Shown in pieces: positions 1 to 6,469 of a stretch of DNA of 6,705 bases (its first letter is position 1; each line of letters starts with the position of its first letter). The stretch covers positions 1 to 6,705 of the forward strand of contig JAJZRK010000177.1 in the NCBI GenBank assembly GCA_021802745.1, read 5' to 3'. The notes below the pieces were generated by a model. That model did no database searches, was not told the origin of the DNA, and worked only from the letters and a program-made list of their open reading frames with translations. The translations under genes were made by a program, and so were the position numbers. This DNA is from a bacterium. GTDB lineage: Bacteria > Gemmatimonadota > Gemmatimonadetes > Gemmatimonadales > Gemmatimonadaceae.

Positions 1-2447
1 TTGTTGTGACTGCCGCGCCGACGACGATTCCCGCGTCGGTTTCGATCGCCTCAATCACGGCTGCGAACCTCAACACCCCGGTGAACCCGGCGGCTGTTGC
101 GGGTCAGATTGACGTCCGCCTGAACGTGAACCCGGGCAACCAGACGATCAGCAAGATCGTCTTGGTCGTCGGCAGCGTCCGCGCTGATTCGCAGACTTTC
201 ACTGCGGCCCAGTCGGCCGCGCTGCGCTTTGCTGCCGATGAGGCCGTTGCGGCGCAGACGACGTTCCCGCAGGTGTTGTTCTCGGTCAATACGGCCAAGT
301 TCAACGCGACGACGGGCGTGCCGACCTGGATGAACATTGCCCAGGGCGTCTCGGCACAGCTGTACACGTCGCAGGGTGGCTCCTCGACCGCGGCAACTGC
401 CACGGCCCAGACCACGCTCACGTTCGCGAACGCGAACACGTACGTGCTGACGACGTCGGCCGGCAGCTCGGCCACCGGCGCGAACGGCTACAAGTACACG
501 TCGGGCAGCATCTCGGCGAGCATCATCCCGGTGATCTACGCCTCCGGTCTGTCGTTCAACGCCGGTACGATCACCTTCGGCTCCGCTGGTTGCGACGTCA
601 CCGGCCCGCGCACAATCGCGCTTGCTGCTGGCACCGCGCCTGCGTACACCGCGACGTTTACGAATAGCACGGGCGCTTCGGCCGCGACGAACTTCCGCAA
701 CTACGAGCTGCGTACCGCCAACGGTGCGTGCCCGCTTGCAACCGGCGAAGGCTTCACCGTGACGGCCACGGACAACGCTGGTAACCAGCTGTTTGCGGCC
801 GCCGCTCCGGCGAACGGCGCGGCTAACACGTTCCGCATGGACAACGTTGCTCCGGGCGCTCCGACGCTTGTTCAGAACCCGGGCTCGCGTCAGAACGGCT
901 GGGTCAACGGTGCGATTGGCTTCACGACGACGAACGCGTCATCGGCAACCAATGGTATGGTGGTGGACGGCGCGGGCGATGCAGGCGTCGGTGGCCGGAC
1001 CCGCTTCGTTCGTATCGCGACATCGGCGGCAGGATTGGTCGATGAAGCTCTGGCCGCTGAGGCCAGCAGCTCGCCTACTCTCCCCGCTCCGTCAGCCTCG
1101 AACACGACCTATTGCGCGGTGTTCAGCGCGAAGGACGCCCTTGGTAACGAGTCGGCCCGTCCCGCGGCTGGCGCCCCATGCTCGCCGGTTGCGGTTGCGT
1201 CGGCGACGGCGCTGCCGGCTTCGCACACGCTGCTGGGTGTTGACATTGCGCCGCCGACGGTTGCCTTCTCTGGCGGCCTCGCCTCGAGCGCTCGGATCGC
1301 GACCGCGGCAGTGGGTGGTGAGTTCCAGGTGACCGTGCTCGACACCGGTCTCGTCGGCAACTCGGGCATGCTGTCTGGTGCGGCCGTGATCGGTACGATT
1401 TCGGTGCGCAACGCTGCGGGCACGAACTGCGTCTTCCCGGCTGCGGCTGGCGCTTGCGGCGCGGCTGCATCGGTTAACGCGGCTCCTGGATTCCCGCTCG
1501 TTCCGACCGCCGGCGCTGCTGCGCTCACGGCCGTCACGACAACGGGCTACTTCACCTACGTTGCCATCGCGCAGGATGCGGCTGGCAACCAGTCCGGCAC
1601 CGTGACGCGCACGGTTGCCCACGATGACGGCACCAACGCCGCACTCAACCCGACGATCACGACGGCCTCTTACGCGTCGCCCATCACGGGTGGTTCGACG
1701 GCTGTGCTGACTGCTACCGCGTCTGATAATTTCGATCTTCGCGACGGCACGTGGATTCTCAACTTCGCTGGCCTGACCGCTGGCGGCGGTGCGTTCCTGC
1801 AGCCGACGGTTACGATCAACAGCTTCAACGCTGCGTCGCTCGTGAACACGAGCGTGCCGGTGTCGCTGACGCTGACGAACTTCATCCGTCAGATTGAAGA
1901 GATGGGTCCAGGAATCGCCGTTGTGGGTGGAAACATCCTGGGTACGTTTGCGCCGACGAACGTCACCGCGACGGTTCGCGACGTCGTGAACGTCACGTCT
2001 GCTGTGGCAACAACTCCGCTGACGGTGACGGCTGCGGCGCCCGCCTTCACGTGGACGGCGATGGCTGCTGGCCAGCAGATCGCTAACTGGTCGGTTACCA
2101 ACGGTGTCGCCAACGTGTGGAACGGGACGGCTGGTGGCCCGACGGTTGCCGGTACGCCTTCGACGCGTACGCTTACTGCGGTTGCGACGGGTCCGACGGC
2201 GACTATGAATGCGCCGTTCGCTCGAGTGGTCTTCTATCGCATCTCGGGCGGTCAGCTTGTTCCGATCGGCACGGCAACTACGCCGTCGCTTACGGATGAC
2301 GGTGCGACGCGTACGTACACGTACTCGCTCTCGTTCGATGCCACTGGCATCGCGGCGGGCGCGCAGACGATCTACGCTCTCGGCGTCAACGCCACGGGCG
2401 ATGCGATCCTCACGATTGCAAACGGCAACATCACCGTGATCAACTAA
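1..2447 (+). CDS. Large Ala/Thr-rich Ig-like surface or secreted protein, 5' partial
   Basis: The frame is open to the left edge. The GTG at base 6 is probably an internal Val codon rather than the start, so any signal peptide is out of view. Residues are numbered from that GTG (813 to the TAA stop). The protein is rich in Ala, Thr, Gly, Val and Asn and has only four Lys. It contains recurring Ig-like edge motifs: DNAGN (about 256-260), DALGN (377-381) and DAAGN (524-528), with linkers DNVAPGAP (279-286) and DIAPPTV (413-419). The six Cys lie in three neighbouring pairs (196/242, 370/392, 475/484), which suits disulfides in an exported protein. A final beta-rich region (about 550-813) has no Cys. 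No catalytic motif or C-terminal anchor (LPXTG, PEP-CTERM) is visible. Synonymous choice is restrained (mostly AAC for Asn, AAG for Lys), as in strongly expressed genes. Likely role: structural or adhesive cell-envelope protein. The fold is inferred from the motifs and the exact family is not recognised. Confidence 0.6.
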   Translation, partial: VVTAAPTTIPASVSIASITAANLNTPVNPAAVAGQIDVRLNVNPGNQTISKIVLVVGSVRADSQTFTAAQSAALRFAADEAVAAQTTFPQVLFSVNTAKFNATTGVPTWMNIAQGVSAQLYTSQGGSSTAATATAQTTLTFANANTYVLTTSAGSSATGANGYKYTSGSISASIIPVIYASGLSFNAGTITFGSAGCDVTGPRTIALAAGTAPAYTATFTNSTGASAATNFRNYELRTANGACPLATGEGFTVTATDNAGNQLFAAAAPANGAANTFRMDNVAPGAPTLVQNPGSRQNGWVNGAIGFTTTNASSATNGMVVDGAGDAGVGGRTRFVRIATSAAGLVDEALAAEASSSPTLPAPSASNTTYCAVFSAKDALGNESARPAAGAPCSPVAVASATALPASHTLLGVDIAPPTVAFSGGLASSARIATAAVGGEFQVTVLDTGLVGNSGMLSGAAVIGTISVRNAAGTNCVFPAAAGACGAAASVNAAPGFPLVPTAGAAALTAVTTTGYFTYVAIAQDAAGNQSGTVTRTVAHDDGTNAALNPTITTASYASPITGGSTAVLTATASDNFDLRDGTWILNFAGLTAGGGAFLQPTVTINSFNAASLVNTSVPVSLTLTNFIRQIEEMGPGIAVVGGNILGTFAPTNVTATVRDVVNVTSAVATTPLTVTAAAPAFTWTAMAAGQQIANWSVTNGVANVWNGTAGGPTVAGTPSTRTLTAVATGPTATMNAPFARVVFYRISGGQLVPIGTATTPSLTDDGATRTYTYSLSFDATGIAAGAQTIYALGVNATGDAILTIANGNITVIN

Positions 2448-2472
2448 GCACGGAGTTCTTGCTGGAAACCCG

Positions 2473-2502
2473 CCGGGGTCCAGTCGAGAGACTGGGCCCC
2501 GG
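2473..2502 (+). terminator. GC-rich hairpin after the surface-protein gene
   Basis: Arms 2473-2484 and 2491-2502 form a 12-bp stem containing one G-U wobble, with a 6-base loop (CGAGAG). It begins 26 bases after the surface-protein stop. The run that follows (TTGGCATT) is only weakly T-rich, so it is a terminator-like or mRNA-stabilising hairpin rather than a textbook rho-independent terminator. Confidence 0.5.
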
Positions 2503-2556
2503 TTGGCATTGGATCTCAGTGAAACAGAAGGCGACGGAGCAAGGCAGAGTACGACA

Positions 2557-2587
2557 GAGGGGTGGCCATCATTCTTGGCCACCCCTC
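2557..2587. terminator. Perfect 12-bp hairpin, possible bidirectional terminator
   Basis: Arms GAGGGGTGGCCA (2557-2568) and TGGCCACCCCTC (2576-2587) pair without mismatch around a 7-base loop. The hairpin lies between two convergent genes: 110 bases beyond the surface-protein stop and 87 bases beyond the glycosyltransferase stop. Neither strand has a strong T tract afterwards, so efficiency is uncertain. Its position suggests that it insulates the two opposing transcripts. The remainder of the 2448-2673 gap shows no gene. Confidence 0.5.
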
Positions 2588-2673
2588 ATTGCTTCGAGCC
2601 GCACACCTTCAGTTAGAGCGGCCGGGCAGCGTCGCGTCGGGTCAGCCCCGCGTGCGGCCACCTTGTTGCGGCG

Positions 2674-4257
2674 CTACCGCCTGATCCGCACCGCCACGAC
2701 CTTCTGCCAGTCGGTTTCCGCCGAGAGCGACGTCACGGTGGTGAAGCCGAGCGCCTTCAGCGACTCGGCTGCCGAGCCGGAGGCGAATGACTCGCGGCGG
2801 TAGACCAGCCAGAGTTCGCCGACCGGGAGTTCGCCGAGCGACCGAACTACGGCCACGTGCATTCCGGGGAGCGCGTAGCGCAGCAGGGGCGCCGCGGTGA
2901 AGGCCTCGAGGGCGTAGACCGCCCGTGGGCTCCCGGGCGCGACCTCCATGCGCCGCACGAAGCGGCGCCAGTCGAACTTCACCGGTGCCCGCTGGGGGAG
3001 GGTGGCGCACGCCACCGCCACCCACACAAAGCCGGCGATCGCCGCCGCGCCCCAGCGGCGGGGCGGCAGGGCCGCCAGCGCGATGGCGACGAGCAAGACA
3101 ACAGGGGCGGCCGCTCCAATCAAATAGCGCTGCACCCAGATGCTGTGCCCGCTGGCGAGCGAGACGGCCCACACGGCCGCAGGCGCCGCCAGGCCGGCCA
3201 TGGCGAGCAAGGTGAGGGTGCCAGCCCTCGGGGCGTCTGGAGCGTCCCATGACGTCAGGGCAGAGGCGCGGGGCGCCGAGTCCGGCACCGCCGCGGCGCC
3301 GCGAAGCCTCCGCGCCGCCTCGCGCCGCCGCACGGCGGCCACGGCAAGGCCAATCAGCGCCGTCCCGACGAGGGCGAGCCAGACGAGGTCGGCCACGGCG
3401 TTTCCGCTGCGCCCGGTGAGGTCGCGCACCAGCCAGAGCGGCGCCTCGACCTCAGGTGGCGCGATCCACTGGACGTTGCGCAGCGGTGCCGGGTTGCTGA
3501 GCGCGTGCGCGGCGACGGCCCCCGCCCACGGCAGGAAGGCCAGCAGCGTGAGCAGGGTGCTGCGTGTCACGCGCCGGGCGTCATCGTGCGACCAGGCGAG
3601 CGTGGCGGCGAGCGCGGCGGCACCGACGGTGAGCCAGCCGAAGTAGTGCGTGTGGACGAGCGCGATGTTGATGAGCGTCAGCAGCGCGAACGAGTCGCGC
3701 GACCGCTGCCGGCGGTCGTAGAGCGTGGCGGCGAGCGAGAGACAGGCGAGGAGCGCGAGCAGGGAGTAGCCGCGGACTTCATTGGCGAGGTCCACCAGGA
3801 GCGGACTTGCCGCCGCGAGCGCGACCGCGAGCATGCCGGCCCTGGCGCCGGCACGTACCTCGCGCGCGAGCCAGACGAGGCCAGCGCCGAGCAGCATCGC
3901 GAACAGGCAGGGGAGCAGCCGCAGCCAGTGATCGCTCTCGCCGCCGAGGGCAATCCACCCCTTGAGCAACAGGTAGAACAGCGGCGGGTTGGTATGGTCG
4001 GCGACGATGCGGCGCAGGGAGTCGCCGATGGGAAGTCCGGCGACGCCGAGCGAGAAGAGTTCGTCGTACCAGAGCGGACTGCGCGTCAACTCGGGGAGGC
4101 GGAAGATGCCCAGCACCAGCGTGGCGATGGCGGGGAGGGCCCAGCCGAGGCGGCGGTTGAGTTCGGCGACGACGGGGCGGGTGGTCACGGGGGCGGGTGC
4201 GGGGGAGAGGGGTGAAACGTGGACATGGGGGGGTGCGGGGTACGGGGGGACTCCCAA
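2674..4257 (-). CDS. Polytopic GT39/PMT_2-like glycosyltransferase
   Basis: This integral membrane enzyme should transfer a sugar from a polyprenyl-phosphate donor to an acceptor on the outer face of the cytoplasmic membrane; donor and acceptor are unknown. With the TTG start it is 527 residues. About 11-12 hydrophobic segments are visible, the first at about 38-54. WYDE (63-66) follows the first membrane segment, where GT-C enzymes of the PMT/ArnT type carry their catalytic acidic pair. Next come HTNPPLFYLLLKGW (88-101), NEVRGYSLLALL (159-170), HTHYFGW (202-208) and QRYLIG (376-381), all typical of the PMT_2 group. A soluble C-terminal tail (about 420-527) follows the last membrane segment. 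The start is uncertain: TTG at 4257 is the longest possibility, and GTG at 4188 (504 residues) still keeps the whole first membrane segment. Neither has a clear ribosome binding site. The gene stands alone, convergent with the surface-protein gene. Family assignment is firm; the substrate is not. Confidence 0.85.
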   Translation of the reverse strand: MGVPPYPAPPHVHVSPLSPAPAPVTTRPVVAELNRRLGWALPAIATLVLGIFRLPELTRSPLWYDELFSLGVAGLPIGDSLRRIVADHTNPPLFYLLLKGWIALGGESDHWLRLLPCLFAMLLGAGLVWLAREVRAGARAGMLAVALAAASPLLVDLANEVRGYSLLALLACLSLAATLYDRRQRSRDSFALLTLINIALVHTHYFGWLTVGAAALAATLAWSHDDARRVTRSTLLTLLAFLPWAGAVAAHALSNPAPLRNVQWIAPPEVEAPLWLVRDLTGRSGNAVADLVWLALVGTALIGLAVAAVRRREAARRLRGAAAVPDSAPRASALTSWDAPDAPRAGTLTLLAMAGLAAPAAVWAVSLASGHSIWVQRYLIGAAAPVVLLVAIALAALPPRRWGAAAIAGFVWVAVACATLPQRAPVKFDWRRFVRRMEVAPGSPRAVYALEAFTAAPLLRYALPGMHVAVVRSLGELPVGELWLVYRRESFASGSAAESLKALGFTTVTSLSAETDWQKVVAVRIRR

Positions 4258-4285
4258 ACATACCGTTCACCCACCGCCGTGGGGC

Positions 4286-4291
4286 ATTATC
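4286..4291 (-). promoter_or_regulatory. Possible -10 element for the glycosyltransferase gene
   Basis: On the minus strand this reads GATAAT, close to the TATAAT consensus, and lies about 28 bases before the TTG start at 4257. No convincing -35 element sits at 16-18 bp; TTGCAC (4315-4320 on the minus strand) is 23 bp away. It is the only AT-rich hexamer of this kind in the gap 4258-4394. Weak call. Confidence 0.25.
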
Positions 4292-4355
4292 TTGTTGCGG
4301 TGGATTCCTGCATGGTGCAAATGCGCCGCGTGGTGCGTGCGGCAGTGTGTGCGCA

Positions 4356-4394
4356 GCAGGGAGTGCCTCGCAGGGAGTGCCTCGCAGGGTGTGC
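4356..4394. repeat. 14-bp direct tandem repeat, about 2.8 copies, abutting the tRNA
   Basis: The unit GCAGGGAGTGCCTC occurs at 4356-4369 and again exactly at 4370-4383. A third, partial copy at 4384-4394 matches in 10 of 11 positions (T for A at position 7). The array ends one base before the first base of the mature tRNA-Lys, so it occupies the tRNA's 5' leader or core promoter zone. No -10-like hexamer is visible inside it. Confidence 0.9.
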
Positions 4395-4467
4395 GACCCG
4401 GTAGCTCAGTCGGTAGAGCATGCGGCTTTTAACCGCCAGGTCGTGGGTTCGATTCCCACCCGGGTCA
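4395..4467 (+). tRNA. tRNA-Lys (anticodon UUU)
   Basis: A complete 73-base cloverleaf. The acceptor stem GACCCGG (4395-4401) pairs fully with CCGGGTC (4460-4466), and the discriminator is A4467. The D arm is GCTC/GAGC (4404-4407, 4416-4419) with an AGTCGGTA loop. The anticodon loop CTTTTAA (4426-4432) gives UUU at 4428-4430, which reads AAA and AAG as Lys. The variable loop is AGGTC. The T arm is GTGGG/CCCAC with loop TTCGATT. CCA is not encoded (TGA follows), so it must be added by nucleotidyltransferase. The outermost anticodon-stem pair (T4421 against C4437, positions 27-43) is a mismatch; the other four pairs are good. It stands as a single tRNA gene with a short tandem repeat on each side and a probable terminator downstream. 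Confidence 0.97.
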
Positions 4468-4473
4468 TGAACG

Positions 4474-4523
4474 ACAGAGAGACAACAGAGAGACAACAGA
4501 AAGACAACAGAGAAACAACAGAG
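4474..4523. repeat. 11-bp tandem repeat, about 4.5 copies, just 3' of the tRNA
   Basis: The unit ACAGAGAGACA occurs exactly at 4474-4484 and 4485-4495. It recurs with one substitution each at 4496-4506 (ACAGAAAGACA) and 4507-4517 (ACAGAGAAACA), then as a partial copy ACAGAG at 4518-4523. The plus strand has no T from 4469 to 4523. A transcript would be an unstructured A/G/C-rich trailer between tRNA-Lys and the following terminator hairpin. The array starts 6 bases after the end of the mature tRNA. Confidence 0.92.
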
Positions 4524-4530
4524 TTGGCGA

Positions 4531-4570
4531 TGGGGTGCGGGCGATTCGGTCGGCCGTGCCCCAACTTTTT
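4531..4570 (+). terminator. Rho-independent terminator for tRNA-Lys
   Basis: TGGGGTGCGG (4531-4540) pairs with CCGTGCCCCA (4554-4563) over 10 bp with two central G-U wobbles, enclosing a 13-base loop. It is followed after AC by TTTTT (4566-4570). This is the best intrinsic terminator in the window. It lies 63 bases past the tRNA, so the primary transcript would include the 11-bp repeat array. Confidence 0.85.
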
Positions 4571-4629
4571 GTGGGGTGGGCCGGGCGCTGGGGCGACTGT
4601 AGGGAAAAAGAGTAAGGGTGGTCGGGCAA

Positions 4630-4646
4630 TCCCTCAGGGAAATTCC
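4630..4646. promoter_or_regulatory. Overlapping small palindromes upstream of the kinase operon
   Basis: TCCCTCAGGGA (4630-4640) and GGAAATTCC (4638-4646) are each perfect odd-length palindromes and share three bases. They lie about 52-68 bases before the kinase ATG, where an operator could sit. A further inverted pair, GGGAAA (4637-4642) and TTTCCC (4675-4680), spans the region. No clear -35/-10 promoter is recognisable here; GATAAC at 4681-4686 is the nearest -10-like hexamer. An operator role is only a suggestion. Confidence 0.25.
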
Positions 4647-4697
4647 GACAGCGCCTGATGGTTCCTGCGGGGCGTTTCCCGATAACCTAAAGGCGTC

Positions 4698-5789
4698 ATG
4701 GCGCCGACTCGGGAAATCACCGACATGATGTCCCCCCAGCAGAGGATGCATGGGGGAGAAACGCGTGTTCCAGTTGCGGTGCGACACACGCGATGGACGG
4801 ACCGCGTGTTCAGGGTTCCGCTGTCGGGGAAGCTCCTTGGCGCGAACCTGCTGGTCGCGGTGATCGCGCTGGCGTCGCTGTTCATCGCGCGCTCGACGAA
4901 CGAATCGCTGACCGAGAACCTGGTGGTGGCGGTGTCGGCGGTGATGTTCTCGATCGTCGCGAACATCGCGCTCGTCACCGTGGCGCTGCGCCCGCTGCGC
5001 GAACTGGAGCGGACGGCCCAGCGCGTCTGGGCCGGCGACCTGTCGGTGCGCGCGCGGCCGACGCACACCGAGGATCCCGACCTGGGGCGGGTGCGTTCGG
5101 CCATCAACCTCCTGCTCGACGGTATGCACCATGACCGCGCCCGGATGCGCCGACTGGCGCTGCACGCGATCACGGTGGGCGATCGCGAGCGCGCGCGCGT
5201 GGGACGCGAACTGCACGAGTCGTCGGCGCAGTACCTGGCGGGACTGACGCTCGAGCTCGCGGCGATGGCGCGGGATTGCAAGGACGAAGAATCGCGGCTC
5301 CAGCTGCAGCGTATGCAGCAGATGGCCCAGCAGGTGATGGAACAGGTGCGCACGCTGTCGGAGACGCTGCATCCGCGCGTGCTTGACGACTTGGGATTGG
5401 CGCCCGCGCTGCAGCATCTGGCGCGCAAGACGACGGAGCGCGGCATCGCGACGACGGCCGACACGGTTGGCGCGGACGCCCCGATTCCACCGCATGTGGC
5501 GAGCGTGCTGTATGACGTCGCGCGCGAGGCGGTGGCGAATGCCGTCCGCCATGCCGCGCCGTCGCATGTGGATGTGCACCTCACCACGGATCGCGGCATG
5601 GCGCGCCTGGACGTGCGAGACGACGGCCATGGCATGGATGTCGGAGAGGCCGAGCGGGGCGGCTTCGGGTTGTTCTCCATGCGAGAACGCGTGGCGCTGG
5701 TCAATGGGACTTTTCAACTGGAGAGTCGGCCGGGAGACGGCACGCGAGTCGTCGCGACGGTGGCTCTCGATGACGAGGGCGAACGATGA
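4698..5789 (+). CDS. HisKA_3 (NarX/DegS-type) sensor histidine kinase
   Basis: A membrane-bound two-component sensor kinase, 363 residues. Two membrane segments (about 46-64 and 75-97) are joined by only about 10 residues (RSTNESLTEN), so there is no extracytoplasmic sensor domain. A HAMP-like stretch follows (about 98-148, containing RPLRELERTAQRVWAGDL). The HisKA_3 dimerisation and phosphotransfer helix has RELHESSAQYL with His173 as the phospho-acceptor. The HATPase_c domain has the N box REAVANAVRHA (Asn281), the G1 motif DDGHG (308-312) and the G2 motif GGFGL (321-325). The acidic residue after His173 is Glu instead of the usual Asp of the DxxxQ motif; Gln178 is kept. ATG 4698 is preceded by AAAGG (4689-4693). 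Met codons at residues 10, 11 and 17 could also start it without touching any domain. It overlaps the response regulator by four bases, so the two are very probably cotranscribed partners. The signal is unknown. Confidence 0.93.
   Translation: MAPTREITDMMSPQQRMHGGETRVPVAVRHTRWTDRVFRVPLSGKLLGANLLVAVIALASLFIARSTNESLTENLVVAVSAVMFSIVANIALVTVALRPLRELERTAQRVWAGDLSVRARPTHTEDPDLGRVRSAINLLLDGMHHDRARMRRLALHAITVGDRERARVGRELHESSAQYLAGLTLELAAMARDCKDEESRLQLQRMQQMAQQVMEQVRTLSETLHPRVLDDLGLAPALQHLARKTTERGIATTADTVGADAPIPPHVASVLYDVAREAVANAVRHAAPSHVDVHLTTDRGMARLDVRDDGHGMDVGEAERGGFGLFSMRERVALVNGTFQLESRPGDGTRVVATVALDDEGER
5775..5789 (+). promoter_or_regulatory. Ribosome binding site and ATGA stop-start overlap between kinase and regulator
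   Basis: GAGGG (5775-5779) lies 6 bases before the regulator ATG (5786-5788), inside the last codons of the kinase. The kinase stop TGA (5787-5789) overlaps that ATG. This arrangement fixes the regulator start and indicates translational coupling of the two proteins. Confidence 0.85.
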
Positions 5790-6451
5790 CAGGGGACCTG
5801 ATTCGCGTGCTGCTGGTGGACGACCATGCGGTCGTTCGTGCCGGCGTCAAGGCGGTGCTTGGCGCGGCCAAGGACGTGCACGTCGTGGGCGAGGCGGGGT
5901 CGGGGGCGGAAGCCCTCGCCATGGCCGAGCGCCTGAAGCCGGACGTGATGGTGATGGACATTTCGCTGGGTGACATGGACGGCATGGCCGTCACGCGGCA
6001 GCTGGTAGCGAAGGGGCTGCCGTCGCGCGTGCTGACGCTGACGATGCACGCGGAGGAGGATTACCTGGTGCCGATGCTGGAGGCTGGCGCGGCCGGGTAC
6101 GTGCTGAAGACGGCGGCCGACCGTGAGCTGCTGGACGCGGTGCGCACGGTGGCGCGCGGCGAGGTGTACGTGCGGCCCGATGCGGCGCGCATCCTGGCGA
6201 AGGGGTACACGCGCAAGGATCCGCTGCACGAGGAGCGCACGCGGTTCGAGAAGCTCACCGAGCGCGAGCGCGACGTGCTGCGCCTGACGGCGCAGGGCTT
6301 CAGCGCGCCGGAGATCGGCGAGAAGCTCTTCATCAGCCCGAAGACGGTGGACACGTACAAGCAGCGCATCCAGGACAAGCTGGGGCTGTCGCACCGGCAC
6401 GAGTACGTGCAGCTCGCCCTTCGGTTAGGGCTGCTGACACCCGAGGCGTAA
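5786..6451 (+). CDS. NarL/FixJ-family response regulator (receiver plus LuxR HTH)
   Basis: A 221-residue cytoplasmic DNA-binding response regulator, the normal length for the family. The receiver domain (about 5-122) has the acidic pocket Asp12/Asp13, phospho-acceptor Asp58 in VMDISL, the beta-4 Thr86 in LTLTMH, and Lys108 in GYVLKTA. A linker follows (about 123-152). The LuxR-type helix-turn-helix (about 156-215) opens with LTERERDVLRL and carries the recognition-helix region SPKTVDTYKQRI. All key phosphorylation residues are present, so it should be switched by the upstream kinase, with which it shares a 4-base overlap. Promoter targets cannot be read from this window. Its stop codon is only 18 bases from the probable end of the insertion sequence, and no terminator hairpin lies between. 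Family assignment is very secure; a specific gene name is not justified. Confidence 0.97.
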   Translation: MTGDLIRVLLVDDHAVVRAGVKAVLGAAKDVHVVGEAGSGAEALAMAERLKPDVMVMDISLGDMDGMAVTRQLVAKGLPSRVLTLTMHAEEDYLVPMLEAGAAGYVLKTAADRELLDAVRTVARGEVYVRPDAARILAKGYTRKDPLHEERTRFEKLTERERDVLRLTAQGFSAPEIGEKLFISPKTVDTYKQRIQDKLGLSHRHEYVQLALRLGLLTPEA

Positions 6452-6469
6452 CAGCGATTGAGGATCAGT

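Noticed and set aside
6..8. GTG at base 6 as the true start of the surface protein
   Set aside because: The frame is open to the window edge, and there is no room to see a ribosome binding site or signal peptide. The following residues look like mid-protein sequence.
1092..2582. Minus-strand open frame of 496 codons opposite the surface-protein gene
   Set aside because: The translation is dominated by Arg, Ser and His, with no domain or membrane pattern. It mirrors codon structure of the real plus-strand gene, as is common in high-GC DNA.
4395..4467. tRNA-Lys as an integration (att) site for a genomic island
   Set aside because: I found no second copy of the tRNA 3' end in the window, and the neighbouring genes include no integrase.
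4356..4523. CRISPR-like array
   Set aside because: Units of 14 and 11 bp are directly adjacent with no spacers, unlike CRISPR repeats separated by unique sequence. No cas genes are present.
4197..4658. Plus-strand open frame of 153 codons spanning the tRNA
   Set aside because: It includes the whole tRNA-Lys and its terminator and starts inside the glycosyltransferase's 5' region. It has no protein-like features.
4287..5717. Minus-strand open frame of 476 codons across the tRNA and the kinase
   Set aside because: It runs antisense through tRNA-Lys, the repeat arrays and the HisKA_3 kinase, and is His/Arg-rich without motifs. The kinase frame carries all expected domains.
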